DNA from: Chondrosia reniformis
Lineage: Eukaryota; Porifera; Demospongiae; Chondrillida; Chondrillidae
Assembly: GCA_947172415.1 (NCBI GenBank)
Contig: OX359193.1
Coordinates: forward strand, 2,784,501 to 2,848,500
Direction: 5' to 3'
DNA: 64,000 nt
The notes beneath the pieces were generated by a model. The model was not told where the DNA came from. It saw nothing but the letters and a program-made list of their open reading frames with translations, and ran no database searches. Position numbers and translations under genes: made by a program. Of the stretch, positions 1 through 11,169 are shown piece by piece; the first letter of the stretch is position 1; every line of letters starts with the position of its first letter.

Positions 1-1250
1 CTTCGTCCCCTTCAAGTACATGCGTCCCGAGTATGTCCAGAAACTTGATTCGACTAATCCATTTGGGGGTCTTCCAGGCCCCTTCCTCTCTTCCCCATAC
101 CAAAAGTGACCTGCTGGAATATCAATGGGGCAAGCACACACCCTTGATTGATGAACCTGGATGGTTGGATCTTCAGGGATGTAGACCACTGACACATCTG
201 GATCCCTACACTCCAGTACGCGATAAGGCCCCTGCTACAGCCTGGACATCTTCCTATGTTTAGAGGATTCGTCTTGCAGGAACTTGACTAGGACCCACTG
301 GCCTATTCTAGGCTTGATAGAAGAAGCTTTTCTTTTGTAGTGCTTCTTGTACTTCCTTTGAGCCCTGGACGCTGCAGTCTCCCTGGCACTCGATAGGGAA
401 ATCATCAGCTGTTCTTGATAATCATCAATTTCTGTAGGCTCCTTCGATGAAGGTGGGACAAAAACTGATTCAGATGGCGAACGACAATCTATACCGAAGA
501 GTAAGAAAGATGTTTTCTCCCAAGTGGATTCATGAGGTGTATTCCTGTAGGACCACTCCAGGTTAGTACCTGTCCCATTGACTGTCGAATTTGTCTGCAT
601 GTTTGCGAAGGGTGGTCTTGAGAGTTCGATTGAAGCGTTCGACCATACCATAGCACTGGGGGTGGTATGCCATTGTGTTTAGGTTTTTAATAGCCAATAG
701 AGCACACACGTCCTTCATGATATGGGATAGTAGGTTTACCCCACAATCGGAAAGTAAGGCCTCTGGTACCCCAAAAAATGGAATCACTTCTTTTGTCAGC
801 AATTCTACTAAACGAATAGCCTTCTCGTCCGGAACTGGAAATACTAATGGACATTTAGTAAAGAAATCCTGGAATACCGGTTGCCTCTTTCTGTAACAAG
901 TAAGTACATTATATCCACTCCTAAAATTTGAAGGGGCCGTTGGACTGGTATTGGGTGTAGAGATGGTCTGATGTTGCGACCCACGCCTGACACTGTGGCA
1001 CACTGGGGGCAACTCCTGCAGTACTGCATGGTATCCTTATACATCCGCCCCAATACCACTTATGTGCTAAAGTGGTCAACAGTCGGTTGCCGGAGAAATG
1101 GCCCCCACATGGCGTGCTGTGAGTCTGCCCCATAACATTTCTTCGGAGATTATCAGGCAGGACCATTCTCTTGTGTCCACCACACTTGTCCACAAAATAC
1201 AGAACACTTCCATCCATGGCCCTTTGACTGCTACCTGCCTCGCTCTCCTT
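1..1250 (-). pseudogene. gypsy integrase, degenerate
   Basis: Integrase inserts element cDNA into host DNA. Reading right to left, the zinc-binding region ends in CRSCPQCATVSG (near 1000), followed by the catalytic core with LSDCGVNLLS (second acidic residue of D,D-35-E) and YHPQCYGMVERFNRTLK (catalytic E) between about 950 and 590. The C-terminal part near 380-230 ends with a GPYRVLECRDPDVS segment, the GPY/F module, which continues to the window edge. At least two frameshifts separate these blocks (overlaps at 844-1059 and 563-651), and a stop precedes GPY. It is clearly chromodomain-less gypsy integrase, inactive. Confidence 0.88.
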
Positions 1251-1599
1251 GCATCTTTGAGCAGTTTGCCTTTCTCTAAATAGTGGATCATTTTTTTCAA
1301 TGGTGTATCCTTCTTCTGCTCACTTGCTAGGTCTATGCTTTCACCAACAGCTGTACTTGGGTCAGCCTTCAACAGGGACTGGGTATCCTGCACAGTGGAT
1401 CCACAAGCGGTAATTGCTCCAACTTGAACTCCATCCTGCTGTACTGCTTCTTCCACAACTGGTGGCTTTGGGCCCCAAAGAAAGGGCATCTGCGTTAGCA
1501 TTCTCCTTCCCTGGGCGGTACACCAATTTAACTTACTTAATGCCCCTTCCATAAACTCTTATCCACCATCTTTTATGCTTCTCGGTAGGGCTTGACTCC

Positions 1600-1990
1600 T
1601 CAAACAGCTGAGTGATCAGTGTAAACAGTGACTTGGTGCTCATACAGATAGTAATGATAATGGGACATAGCCCATACAACTGCCAGTGTCTCTAGGTAAG
1701 TAATCCCATAGTTCTTTGCAGGAGGGGCAAGTGCCCTGCTAGCATATGCTATAGGATACGACTTCCCATGAGACTGATCTTGAGAGAGCACCGCCCCCAA
1801 ACCTGTCAGACTGGCATCAGTCTCCAAAACAAAATCACGCTAAAATGAAGGGTAGGCTAGAATCGGTGCTTCGCTCAACCTTGCTTTAAGGTTTTCAAAG
1901 GACTGTTGGCATTCCGGTGACTAATGGAACCTGGTTTCCTTCCTGGTGAGGTGATGGGGTGGCTCTGCAATCTTCAGTCAAACCTTCTTG
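1600..1990 (-). pseudogene. gypsy RT connection and RNase H
   Basis: The stretch 1827-1600 reads ETDASLTGLGAVLSQ and later TYLETLAVVWAMSHYHYYL and YTDHSAV, the gypsy RNase H motifs, which degrade RNA in the RNA:DNA hybrid. Upstream, in the same reading frame with two stops, is the RT thumb/connection, with LTRKETRFH, ECQQSFENLKARLSEAPIL and AYPSF. The YxDD palm and everything N-terminal to it are absent from this copy. Confidence 0.88.
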
Positions 1991-2034
1991 CTGGGTTGGG
2001 GTTTCTGCACCTGCATAAACTTCTTTAAATCCTT

Positions 2035-2569
2035 TTATCTCTTTTCCTCATTACAGGCTGCAATGCAGACTTCTTTGAATGACAGTGCTCCGGACAATGC
2101 TGGTGCCTTCATCAGCTTGAAACGAAGGCCTTCCTGCAATTGACCATGCAAGAGAGCATCCCTGGTCTCTCCGGCCAATGCATCTCTCCCGTAAGCTGTT
2201 TGGAAAGTCCACTCCAATCTCTGGCCTGACAAAGTCCTTCACTGACTCGCTCACCATCTGATGCGAGTGCCTAAAGTCTTGGGCTACCAGAATTCTATTG
2301 CCTTGGTCCAACCGGGTCTGTAGGGCCTATACAGCCCATCATAGGAGGCACTATCACCATCAATCATCAGATTCCACTAGCTCTTTAAGAGTGCATCCTC
2401 TATGATGCCCAGCCAATGGCAATAGCAACTCCTCCTGGGTCCAACTGTTCCATTTGGAGGTTTGCTGCAGGGCTGGCAGCCAATCATCATTGAGGACTTC
2501 TGGGTCCTCTCCCGTGTCCAGAGGTGGTGCTTTCCCTCTGCGAATAATTTCACTTGTACACTTGTGCAA
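2035..2569 (-). pseudogene. gypsy gag remnant
   Basis: Two overlapping reading frames give a gag-like core: DDWLPALQQTSKWNSWTQEE with LLLPLAGH (about 2500-2400), then NRILVAQDFRHSHQMVSESV and LHGQLQEGLRFKLMKAPAL (about 2300-2080). Gag forms the retrotransposon particle. The same DWLPSLERAATWNEWT pattern recurs in the second gypsy relic at 12755-13024, which supports the assignment. A frameshift splits it near 2350, and it is cut by the hAT fragment at its 5' side. Confidence 0.75.
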
Positions 2570-2579
2570 TTCAATTTGT

Positions 2580-3732
2580 TGTTTTGTAGATGCCGGAGGG
2601 TCCAGATTTCAGAGGCTTTCACGAGCTTTTGGTCAACCCATCACAGAGATCTACTGTGCATTCTATTTGTCAGCTCTGCAAACCTTTGTCAACTTTAATC
2701 AGTTTTTGCAGAGGGATGATCCGCTCATTCTGATTTTACTCCCTCAAATTGACTCATTTTTTAAAAAGCTATATAGCTGAAAAATTCCTTCTTGTTTCTG
2801 TCATCAAAGAGGCAGATAGTATCAACCATCTGGATTATACTAATCTCCAATATCAACTATCAGGTGTGTTATATATGTATATTCTTTATTTTTTCACCCT
2901 TTGAGTTCGTGTTTAGTCTATTTTCTGTTTGGTAGATTCTCATCCAGTCCCTTGTCTGACACTTCTTGGAGGATGGCTGTATTACTGAGTCACAAGTGAA
3001 AACGTTTCATAAAGCCGTACTTTGTTTCTATATGCAATGAACTATTGAGGAATGCAACATTTCTGAATTATAAGCTAAGAACCCAGTGTACATTTTCTCA
3101 AGTGGAGTATTTTGTACAAAGGTACGTATGTGCTCTGTACTGTTGTTATTGTCCTAATTGCACTTTTAGATATACAGACTGTGAATGTAGGATGTGACAG
3201 AATGGACATTTATATAATGTTCCTTTCTTCTGACTTAATTATTCCATTTGTTTCCTTAGGTTCCCCCTAATCCCTTTTACGTCTCCCTCTGAATTTGATG
3301 CTCTCTCGGAAGAGTTTATAGCATACCAGCCTCCTAGAAGAAAACGCCATTGCAGAAGAAGTGTGGTCTGAAGCTGCTTTTACTAAGAACGATCAGTTGG
3401 TATTGGTACATCACCGCAGTGATGTTATTTGGAACCACCTGTCAAAAGTCCGTGATCTCAAACAAGCCCTGGGTTTTGAAAGAATTATAATTACCAAATT
3501 GATTCTCATCTTGCCACCTTCGAATGTAGAGGAGGAGCGAGTCTTCTCATCGATAAGAAAGAACAAGACAGCCTTCAGGGCTAGTCTTGACCCTAAGGGT
3601 ACACTGCCAAGTATAGTTGCAATCAAACTTGCACATTCCGAACCCACTTCTGACTTCAGTCCCCCTAGGGCTGTCTTGAAGCAAGCAAAATCTGCAACCT
3701 GGCAGTACAACAAGGAACATTTTAGGAAGTAA
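2580..3732 (+). pseudogene. hAT transposase, C-terminal half with introns
   Basis: hAT transposases cut and paste DNA transposons; the C-terminal region is the dimerisation domain. Exon A (about 2580-2873) reads AFYLSALQTFVNFNQFLQRD. Exon B (2936-3121) reads FLEDG..ESQVKTFHKAVLCFY, then ATFLNYKLRT and SQVEYFVQ. Exon C (3260-3732) begins FPLIPFTSPSEFDALSEEF and ends with PPSNVEEERVFSSIRKNKTA plus SLDPKGTLPSI, the hAT dimerisation signature. Donor CAG|GTGTGT, acceptor GGTAG, donor AAAG|GTACGT and acceptor CCTTAG bound two short introns, and joining B to C keeps frame through VQR-FPL. Frameshifts occur in exons A and B and at about 3350. The N-terminal BED/RNase H-like half is missing. Confidence 0.8.
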
Positions 3733-3954
3733 TTTTATGCAATTGACACATTTATTATATATTTTAGCATAATTCCACACTGAACATGGTTATGGTATTT
3801 TACCTCCTGGAAGTGGTATCCATATTAAGTTATTGCTAACTTCCAAATCCATTCATACCTGTAAAATGGCTATTGCAAAATGTATAGCTACTTCCTGTAT
3901 GGTACAAATTTTTTTGTATATATACACAATAATACAATACAATACAAGGCTAGG
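3733..3954. other. no gene seen
   Basis: AT-rich spacer between the hAT relic and the 3' end of the LINE. It contains a short run of ACAATACAAT repeats near 3927-3947, possibly the LINE tail region. Confidence 0.5.
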
Positions 3955-4458
3955 CGATTGTAGGTGACTTTAGCTGCTGGGGCCATAGTCCCTGAGGTTG
4001 ACAATACAAGGGGGGTAAAAGTGCTGTGTTCAATTTCACGTATTCGTGCTTTATAGTTTCTGCGTTTCTCATTTTCATGTTTCCTGTAGCAAGAGGTGAG
4101 GGCATACTGCAGTTTGATTTGGCAAGTTGGTTAAAGATGCGAACATCAAAGTATGCTGTTTCATGTTTGCTTCCCCAGAAGCCATTTGCCTTGATATCTA
4201 GGCGGGCTCCATCTTCAGTGATAGCAGATTTGGGTCCTATAGTTCTCCTGATAGAGGTTGTAACATAGGCTCAATTCCTACACATGAGCATACCTCAGTT
4301 ATCAGATTTGTAGTCAGGTCTCTAATTTCGTTGTGGCGTATGGTAGGCAGGCCTCCACAGGGGCAGCTCAAGGCGTGGTCTATTGTAAACTTCTTTCCAC
4401 ATGTGCAGTAGGGATGGCAATCGGGATGGCTGCCAGCCATATCGTAGACATAGGGCAT
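3955..4458 (-). pseudogene. LINE A CCHC motif and endonuclease
   Basis: The stretch 4458-4237 reads HPYCTCGKKFTIDHALSC then GGLPTIRHNEIRDLTTNLI. After a frameshift at about 4230 it continues as EDGARLDIKANGFWGSKHET and AYFDVRIFNQLAKSN, ending at a stop near 3955. The ARLDI...FDVR pair looks like the acidic core of the PD-(D/E)xK-like endonuclease that nicks the target in R2-type LINEs. The exact catalytic residues are my inference. Confidence 0.75.
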
Positions 4459-4657
4459 CTATAAAGGCTCCCTTATATAAAGCAAAGCCATGTTCAAGGA
4501 TTGGGAGGGTGTTTAGCCAGTTTGAGGCGCCGTTTTCTTTCAGAATATCAACTGAACGCTTCTGCTTTTCAGGTAGTGATTTGTGTATCTCGGATGCTAT
4601 TTGGGACTCTTTCTAACGTTTCGCACTAAGAGCTTCTCTTTTAGCATCCCTTTGTCT

Positions 4658-6622
4658 CTATTGGATGTCTGCTGTGTATTGGTATTGTTGATGGAAAATT
4701 TGATTGGACAAGGGGGCAATGATGCTTGTGCAGGCTTGAAACTGTTGCTTTGCTAATTCAGCTGGGATTGTGACACCTAGTCCACCAAAGTGGGTTGGCA
4801 GGACTAAAGCTTTCTCTCTGTGTCTGTAAAACTGCTCCTGTCCGTTATGGCTGGTAGAAATTTGCATCTTAGGCATTCTTTTAGTGGCTTCAGTGTTTCT
4901 GCTGGAACTGACATAGTTCTGATTAGATAGGTCCATTTACTTAGAGTTCCATGGGTGAAAGCAGAGTATGCAGCTTGTGGTTCAGTTCTTGCTATTTCTG
5001 TTAGCTGTAACAACTCTTCGATCCATTCATGAACTTTCTCTTGTACACATGTTTCTTTGAACGATTTTGTTCCAATTGCAGCGCCAAGATATCTTCTGCC
5101 TTCAGTCGTTATCTGAACATTTGTGTCAAGAAAGGTCACTTTGACTAGTTGTAAATGCTAAGTTTTGTTGGCATTAGCGAAGTAGCCGTATCTGGGACCA
5201 ATTCTCAGTAGTTCATTCCACCAGGTTTTCAGGTTTTGTAACTGAATACTGGCAGTTGCATTGTCAGCAAACCACACTTGTTTTGTCTTTTCTGAGGTCA
5301 CCTTCAGCTGTTTTATGAGTGGTATTGTGGCCACAGCATAGTTTGCCATGGCTAGGGGATCCCCCTGGGTTGTACCTTCACTTGAAGGGATGGTCTCTCC
5401 ATCGATAAAAGAAGTGGATTTGAACGATAGGTGTTAGTTGTTATGGTGGATAGAGAAGGGCAGATGCCTTGAATGTTTCTGAGGGCAGTTTGCTGATTTA
5501 TTGACTTGAAAGCATTTTTAGCATCGATGAGGAGAATGGCTTGGGTGTTCTTGTCTTCAAAGATGGCTTTCATTACATGTACAGCTGCCTCATACCCACT
5601 TTCCTGTCCAGCGCATAACTGGATTGAACCTGTTGTTTCAAGTATATCTTGTCTAATGATGGAAAGTACTGCCTTGCTAATGATTCTCCTACTACATTCA
5701 CCAATTCTGATGGGTCTTACACCTGGGTTTTTGTCTAAAGAAACAAGTCTACTAGCAACAACGGCAGTGAGTCCTGAAGGGTCAACATATTCAGTGCTTA
5801 TTCGTATGGCACATAGTGCTAAGGACTCACATAGATGACCTGAAGCCTTGTGGAAAAATGTACAGAGTCTTCTCCAGCTGGCTGCATCAACTCCAGATGG
5901 TCCTGCTGATCCAAAAGTTCTCAGTGCAATAGATGGTATGAGGGGACCGTTGATTTGCTCAAAGATGACAGGATGAGGTCTGTCAGAGTTGGTGTTGGTC
6001 AAAGCTGATGGCTGGAGAGGTTGTCCTGCTGGGTGCTTCTGTTTCAGTATGTCCCGAACAGATTTTTCTTCTTCGTTTCCACAGTTTACTAGGGAGTCTA
6101 AAGGGAGCAGACCTCCACCATTTTGATTGGAAAGTAGTCTGAGGGCAGCATTTACTTTGCCATTCTTCATCAGCTTGGCAAATACTCTTGCTGTATTCTG
6201 CTGTTGGGGATTACATCGTTTTTTTTGCGTAGTTGTTTCTGGATGCTGCGTCCCTCACGAACTAGTTCATCGATGTTACCATCATTCCATTGATTCAGTT
6301 GTTTTTCCAGGTGAGCTATGTGCTGTTTGTTTTTTGAGGAAGGGAATGGTTTTTGTAGGAGAAGAATGGGAAAGATCATTGCAGCTTTCAGGGCAATGGA
6401 TTCCAAACAGGAGCTATTTGCATACTCCCGAAAGAGTCTGGACAGTTCGTGCACAAATGTATTGCCTGCTTTACCTGATGGCACTCTAAACAAGTCTTTT
6501 TTCCAGTGGATCACTTCATCGTAGGTACAAGTCATCATGCGGCACAGTGATTCACCATCACAGTTTCCCCATGTGAAATTAGGGTTAGGCATAGGTGTGA
6601 ATTCTGGTAAGTTTTCAGTCAT
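4658..6622 (-). pseudogene. LINE A reverse transcriptase
   Basis: From the N-terminus: WGNCDGESLCRMMTCTYDEV and IHWKKDLFRVPSGKAGNTFV (6570-6470), an RT fingers region with GPSGVDAASWRRL and NPGVRPIRIGECSRRIISKA, palm motif A as LLIDAKNAFKSIN (near 5520), then PRGIP at a frameshift (5352). Motif C appears as VWFADNATAS (near 5270), where the second Asp of the usual ADD is Asn. The thumb follows in 5139-4658 (LGAAIGTKSFKETCVQEKV). The altered catalytic aspartate and several frameshifts (5349/5352, 5139/5158, 4804-4936 overlap) show it is inactive. Confidence 0.85.
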
Positions 6623-7030
6623 CAGTGTGCTGGAATGAATATCTTGACTTACAGGTGTATCCTGACGAAGTTCTTCATTTGGGCTAGGGTTTCTGTTAGT
6701 TCCTGTTGGTGATAGTCCGTAAGACCCATTTTAGCCTGTCGAGGCAGATTGTGTGTTGGTTGACTTGTCGCTTCCTTTGTGCGCAGTTGGGCCTTGTTCC
6801 TTCTCTGTTAACAGTATGGAGTTCGGGTCAAAGTTTGAGTACTGTGATCGTCTGGACGGTGAACAGGAGGAGCATTTTCGATTCGACTTGACACACACGC
6901 ATTCTGGCAAATACCTCTGCTTTTGCACAGGCAGCAGGTTGGCATGTTTGTAGCTCTTTCGCCAAGGTTCGATCGAAAGGTGATCAAGAAGAGGATTCTT
7001 CGCTTCTGTACCGTCCAAGTTCAAGATTAT

Positions 7031-7857
7031 TGACTACTGCAGACAATTCTGACGAGCTCTAATTCAACTTGTAGTCACCATTGTAGAGCAGCTGGTAATC
7101 AGCCATTTAATTTCACATGGTACAAATGACATGTCTCATTCCTAACAGTTTGGATCTCACTCCTACCAGAGCCATGTCTCACTCCTATAGTAGATTTCCA
7201 CCTTGGCAGGTATGCATCTAATAACCAGCATGTAGTTTAAATTTGGGGGTGTCAGGCAACCCATGAGATTTAAAACTTGAAATACTTGTTTTTGCCTGCT
7301 GTGCTCAAAAATTTGGGACTTGTCATTATGTAATTACATGCCAATGTCATAGCGAAATGGCTGTTGCATAGCATAGAAAGTGATTCCGAATAAGTGCTAT
7401 GATTTGACTAGTCTGTACTGTAAAATAATCATTATTACCCTTTAGCCAAGTACCTAGTCTACCTTTTAGGGGCTCTTGGCTAAATTTCATGCAGGTATAA
7501 TTAACCCGCACATTGCAGCTGAAAACAAAATGGCCACTGCAAAATGATGACATAATTAATCCGTATTTCCCCCCTGCTATTAGTGGTCAGCAGATCAAAA
7601 AAGAAACAACAACATCTGAGGCTATCTACATTTTCATGTTTGACTGATAATTTCCTTGTAACTCGCTTGTCAATTAAAAATATAACGATTCATTCGGACA
7701 TTACATTAGTCTTCAGTTGAAAACACATTCATGAAAACAACGGTTAAATTCGTAATTCTAGTGTAACTAGACTTCTAACAAAGGTATTGAACTGTTCACC
7801 AAGGTGCCTCTTAAAATTTGATTTCATTACTGAGATGTGCCGCTTTTAAGCGAATTT
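7031..7857. other. no gene seen
   Basis: AT-rich sequence without sustained coding potential. It carries scattered short repeats (for example a variant of CATGTCTCACTCCTA repeated near 7130-7190). Confidence 0.5.
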
Positions 7858-9078
7858 TTAACCCTTTAGCGTTTTTGGCAGTAAAGTGCCAGTTAAGCCC
7901 AGCTGTTCACCTCTGTCAATTTCTTTTCAATTCATATATAACTAGGTATATAGTTAAAACGGTATACGGAAATTTTATGGAATGAGTTGTTATAAGTAAA
8001 AAATGTTATAAGTAAAACACAATGACTGTTCGTTCAGCAAAAGGTTTTTATAAAGCCTATCAGAGTAACTAAGGGATGTTCTTTGATTTGTGGTATTTCT
8101 TGAAGCAAGATACTGGACAGAGGTGGATGGGGGTGACAGATGAACACGATTTGCAAAGATATAGGGTGCGTTTTCTCTCTTTTGGCGTGCTACATTATGT
8201 GCAGTCTTTTAGTTAGCTACTCTTGTTGGGAAAGTGATTGTTTGCTACCCTTGCAGCTAATGGAGTCTCTACAAGTTGCATACTCTCTGCTCGTTTCCGT
8301 AAAGTAAACAGTGATAGCAATTCTTTAGCACATCAAGATGGAATTCCTTTTGTAATTTGTTACTGGCTTGGTGAGGATGTATCCATTTAGCAATGCAATA
8401 TGCCGCAAATAGGGGAAAAGGGCCATCCATCATCACACTGACTTTCTTGCTGTTGAGTAAGCTTTCCTACTCCGGTCCGCTAAATCTACCCCTCCCATGA
8501 ATCTGTTATATAGTTTCACAGCTTGAAGGCAAGATACCTCAAATCTATGTAGATCCATTCTTGTTTCGACGACTAACAGTTGCCAATGTGTTGCTGTCAC
8601 ATATAGTATTAACAAAAGCCACACTCTTGTCACACCTTGGAATACAATTGACTTGGCTATTGGTTGTAGCAACGTCTTTGGAAACATGCTGTCCTCTCGA
8701 TAGAGATTTCTTGACACTATTGTCCTTCAGGCTGCGAGACCATTCTCTTCGGCTGGTTTGTGTTGTTGCAATGCAGTATGTTTTTACAGGTAGCAAGGAT
8801 GACAGCAAATTGACATTCAAAAAATAGTTGTCAAAGAACAGATGGTGACCACTGTTATGAAATGGAGATGACAAACTCTTTATGACACTTGAACCTAGGC
8901 CTCCACCGGATATTACTCCATCAGCTCCAGTATATACCTCAAAGTTACAGATGAAGCCATTATGGGAGTCACAGAAAGTCCACACCTTGAACCCTCTTTT
9001 GGTTAGTTTGAGTGGAACATATTGTTTCAAAGCTGTTCTACCTTTCAATCCCACCATGGTTTCAAAAACCCCTTACTA
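7858..9078 (-). pseudogene. piggyBac transposase relic 1
   Basis: piggyBac transposases excise and insert elements at TTAA. Minus-strand reading from 9060 gives MVGLKGRTALKQYVPLK, RGFKVWTFCDSHNGFICNF, HHLFFDNYFLNVNLLSSL (second catalytic Asp) and, after a frameshift, AVKLYNRFMGGVDLADRS (third catalytic Asp) near 8490. The first catalytic position, SIDEAM in the copy at 25656, reads VFETM here, so the Asp is lost. The N-terminal third is missing, replaced at about 9060 by the inverted-repeat element. The 3' terminus is probably at 7858, where TTAA-A-CCCTTTAGCG is followed by a small hairpin (TGGCA...TGCCA). Confidence 0.85.
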
Positions 9079-9670
9079 ATACTCTTGAAGTAAAGCTTGC
9101 GCAAAAATGTTTTCTGCAAAATATGGCCTTCAAATTGACGGGAATCAAGCAACGAACAGAATCGATTAACTGGATATCTAAGCAGTTTGACTTTTGAGGG
9201 GGTGCTATGCGCCCCAGGAGGTTTTTAAACTCAAAATACTTGTTTAATTTATTTTATCATAATCAGTTTCTCAGCTATTTAAAACAAAAAGCTTAACCTA
9301 TTCAGATTCTTGAGCCACTTTTGTGGCTCCTAAGGACAAAGATTCCACTTTGCCATTTTTCTTTGATTGCCTTGATAGTTTTCATATGTTGCATAATCGT
9401 ATAGAAACTTGCTACGCCATGTCTCATAAGTATAAATAGAGTTATATAAGTAAGAATGAAAAAGAAATACAAATATTTACATGTGATTTTTACACAGAAA
9501 GGTAGTTATGTTATCAGTTAGTATAGTGAAATAAGTTTTGGAGTTTTAAAAACTCGTGGGGCGCCCCCTCAAAACTCAAACTACTTGCTGGTTCTTAGAT
9601 ATCCGGTTAACCGATTCCAGTCATTGCTTGATTGCCGTCAATTTCAAGACCATATCTTGCAGAAGTGTCC
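9060..9670. repeat. inverted-repeat element with GGGGCGCC-type core
   Basis: The two ends are inverted copies of one unit of about 150 bp: the left arm (9060-9245) and right arm (9530-9670) share, as reverse complements, the string CTTAGATATCCGGTTAACCG with few changes, AGCAATGACTGG-like sequence and a GGGGCGC/CCCCCTCAAA core. The middle (9246-9529) is AT-rich. Further single copies of the unit lie at 55050-55340 and 59490-59790. It separates piggyBac relics 1 and 2 and appears to have replaced the N-terminal part of relic 1. Confidence 0.7.
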
Positions 9671-9679
9671 TTAAAATGC

Positions 9680-10980
9680 GTAAGATGTAGCCATTCACCA
9701 AACTGATGTCAATTAAATAGTAATAGGGTGGCATCCACCATTTTACGGATTTTCTAATGGTGATATAGGTTTTTCGACACTGATCAGCTAGGTCCAACAG
9801 GACCCATAAACTGATTATATGACTTTATGGCCATGGGATAAGTAACGTCACACCTCCTTCCCCCTTTATTTTTCTTGGCACAATGGTGAAAGAGGCTGGA
9901 TCAGTCATTGTGTTGAGGAAAGCAACACATTTTTTGTCCTTCAAAACTAAAAAAGCATTCAACCTCGTTTCCTGATGCTTCTATGATGATGGATTTTCTC
10001 TGACCACAAGCAAGGTTTTTGTTGAATTCTTTGACATTCAGCTACTTTGGCCACAACCTTCGCCTTTTTATAGCTGTGGCACCACAAAGAGTTTTCTTTT
10101 ACCACAGAGATGATAGTAGGTCCACACTGGAAAAGTAGTTATCAAAGTAGAGATAGTAACCGTTGTTTAAGAAAGCCTCTTAAAGGTGCTGCACTACTTT
10201 TTCACCATATTCGGTTGAACCTTCTTTGGCACTAGTGTTAACATTAAAATTAGTAATATACCCATTGTGTAATATACCCATTGTGTGAATCGCACATTAC
10301 ATGTCCATACTTTGAAGCCTCTCTTAGTTGACTTCAGTGGTACGTACTACTTGAGTGCTGTTCTGCCCTTAAATGCAACCACTGCCTCATAAATGCTGCA
10401 TTCCTTATGTGGGTGGTAATAATTAGATATTTTTCTTCAATTGTATTAATAAGTGATTCTATTTTATGTAAAAGATCATAGCCTGGCTGATCCCTAGGAA
10501 TGGATGTAAAAGTGTCGTTCAAATGTAAAGTGCTAAGAATAAGAACTTGGAAAGGCTTAAAAGGCATGCCAGCTGTGATCCCTGGAGCACCCAAAAGGGG
10601 ATCTGTGGACCAATAGTCCCTTAAGTCTCGCAAATGATGGATCCCCATTGCAATTTGTACATATGCCAAGAAAATGAGCTATTTTATTTTCAGAGGTGTC
10701 GTACCATTTATAGCTTTCTGCAGGTGGTTTCTGAGAAGCATACAGATTAGTCTGATTGGTTATTTCTTCAATGGTCCTCTTTCCAAAAATCAGAAGAAAG
10801 TAATCCAGTGCTGTTGCCTCTTGTGCTGACAATCTTATTGCAGGACCAACTGCCTTGTTGAACTGATATGTCGATGTATGGCATTGTTAGATTCCCCACT
10901 GTGATATCCAGACCAACCAAGAGTAACACTAGCGTAGAACATTTAATAATGATTGGAACAATTACAGCTGATACACACAA
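9680..10980 (-). pseudogene. piggyBac transposase relic 2
   Basis: From the N-terminus on the minus strand: ALDYFLLIFGKRTIEEITNQ and TNLYASQKPPAESYKWYDT (10830-10690), GIHHLRDLRDYWSTDPLLG and APGITAGM (10660-10560), a frame-disrupted centre with FKVWTC near 10310 and DKKCVAFLNTMTDPASF near 9900, then LADQCRKTYITIRKSVKWWM near 9770 and LIDISLVNGYIL. All are piggyBac family signatures. Stops and frameshifts are dense, so it is long dead. It shares the family of relic 4 (24766-26670), which carries the same YASQKPP..SYKWY string. Confidence 0.85.
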
Positions 10981-11169
10981 AATTCAAAAAAACTGATTAA
11001 TGGACAATGCGATTATACATATACTACAAGTGTTACTAAAAATAGTCACATACACGAACTACCTAAAATGATATAATATAACATGGCTATAGGTAAGTCT
11101 ACATAAACGTTACTACAATCTCTCCCCCTTAGAATAATACTGGTTACAGTCATTGAGTAGTATACCGAC

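Larger units (their letters stand above)
1..2575 (-). mobile_element. Ty3/gypsy LTR retrotransposon relic A
   Basis: On the minus strand the order is gag remnant (2569 to 2035), end of the reverse transcriptase plus RNase H (about 1990 to 1600), then integrase (about 1250 to the left edge). That is the Ty3/gypsy gag-pol order. The palm and fingers of the reverse transcriptase are missing: gag-like sequence runs straight into the RT connection at about 1990-2035. No LTR is visible; the 3' end lies outside the window and the 5' end is replaced at about 2575 by a hAT fragment in the opposite direction. All pieces carry stops and frameshifts, so this is a dead copy. It belongs to the same family as the relic at 10955-13430, judging by the similar gag core. 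Confidence 0.9.
3955..7030 (-). mobile_element. LINE A: non-LTR retrotransposon with restriction-like endonuclease
   Basis: A single degenerate open reading frame of about 3 kb runs right to left. Order: Cys-rich N-terminus (ECVCVKSNRKCSSCSPS near 6900), conserved helical block (6622-6170), reverse transcriptase (6170-4940), a C-x-C-x7-H-x3-C motif (CTCGKKFTIDHALSC near 4400) and a restriction-like endonuclease block (about 4230-4120). This order, with the endonuclease C-terminal to the RT, is that of R2/CRE/NeSL-type LINEs that insert by target-primed reverse transcription. The right limit near 7030 may be the true 5' end or a truncation. Confidence 0.85.

Noticed and set aside
2454..2780. 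Plus-strand open frame of 108 residues from 2454
   Set aside because: Its first third is antisense to gypsy gag; only the part from about 2580 matches hAT transposase, so it is a chance fusion across a transposon border.
4026..4268. Plus-strand frame with a hydrophobic, signal-like N-terminus
   Set aside because: It is antisense to the LINE A endonuclease region, which reads clearly on the minus strand.
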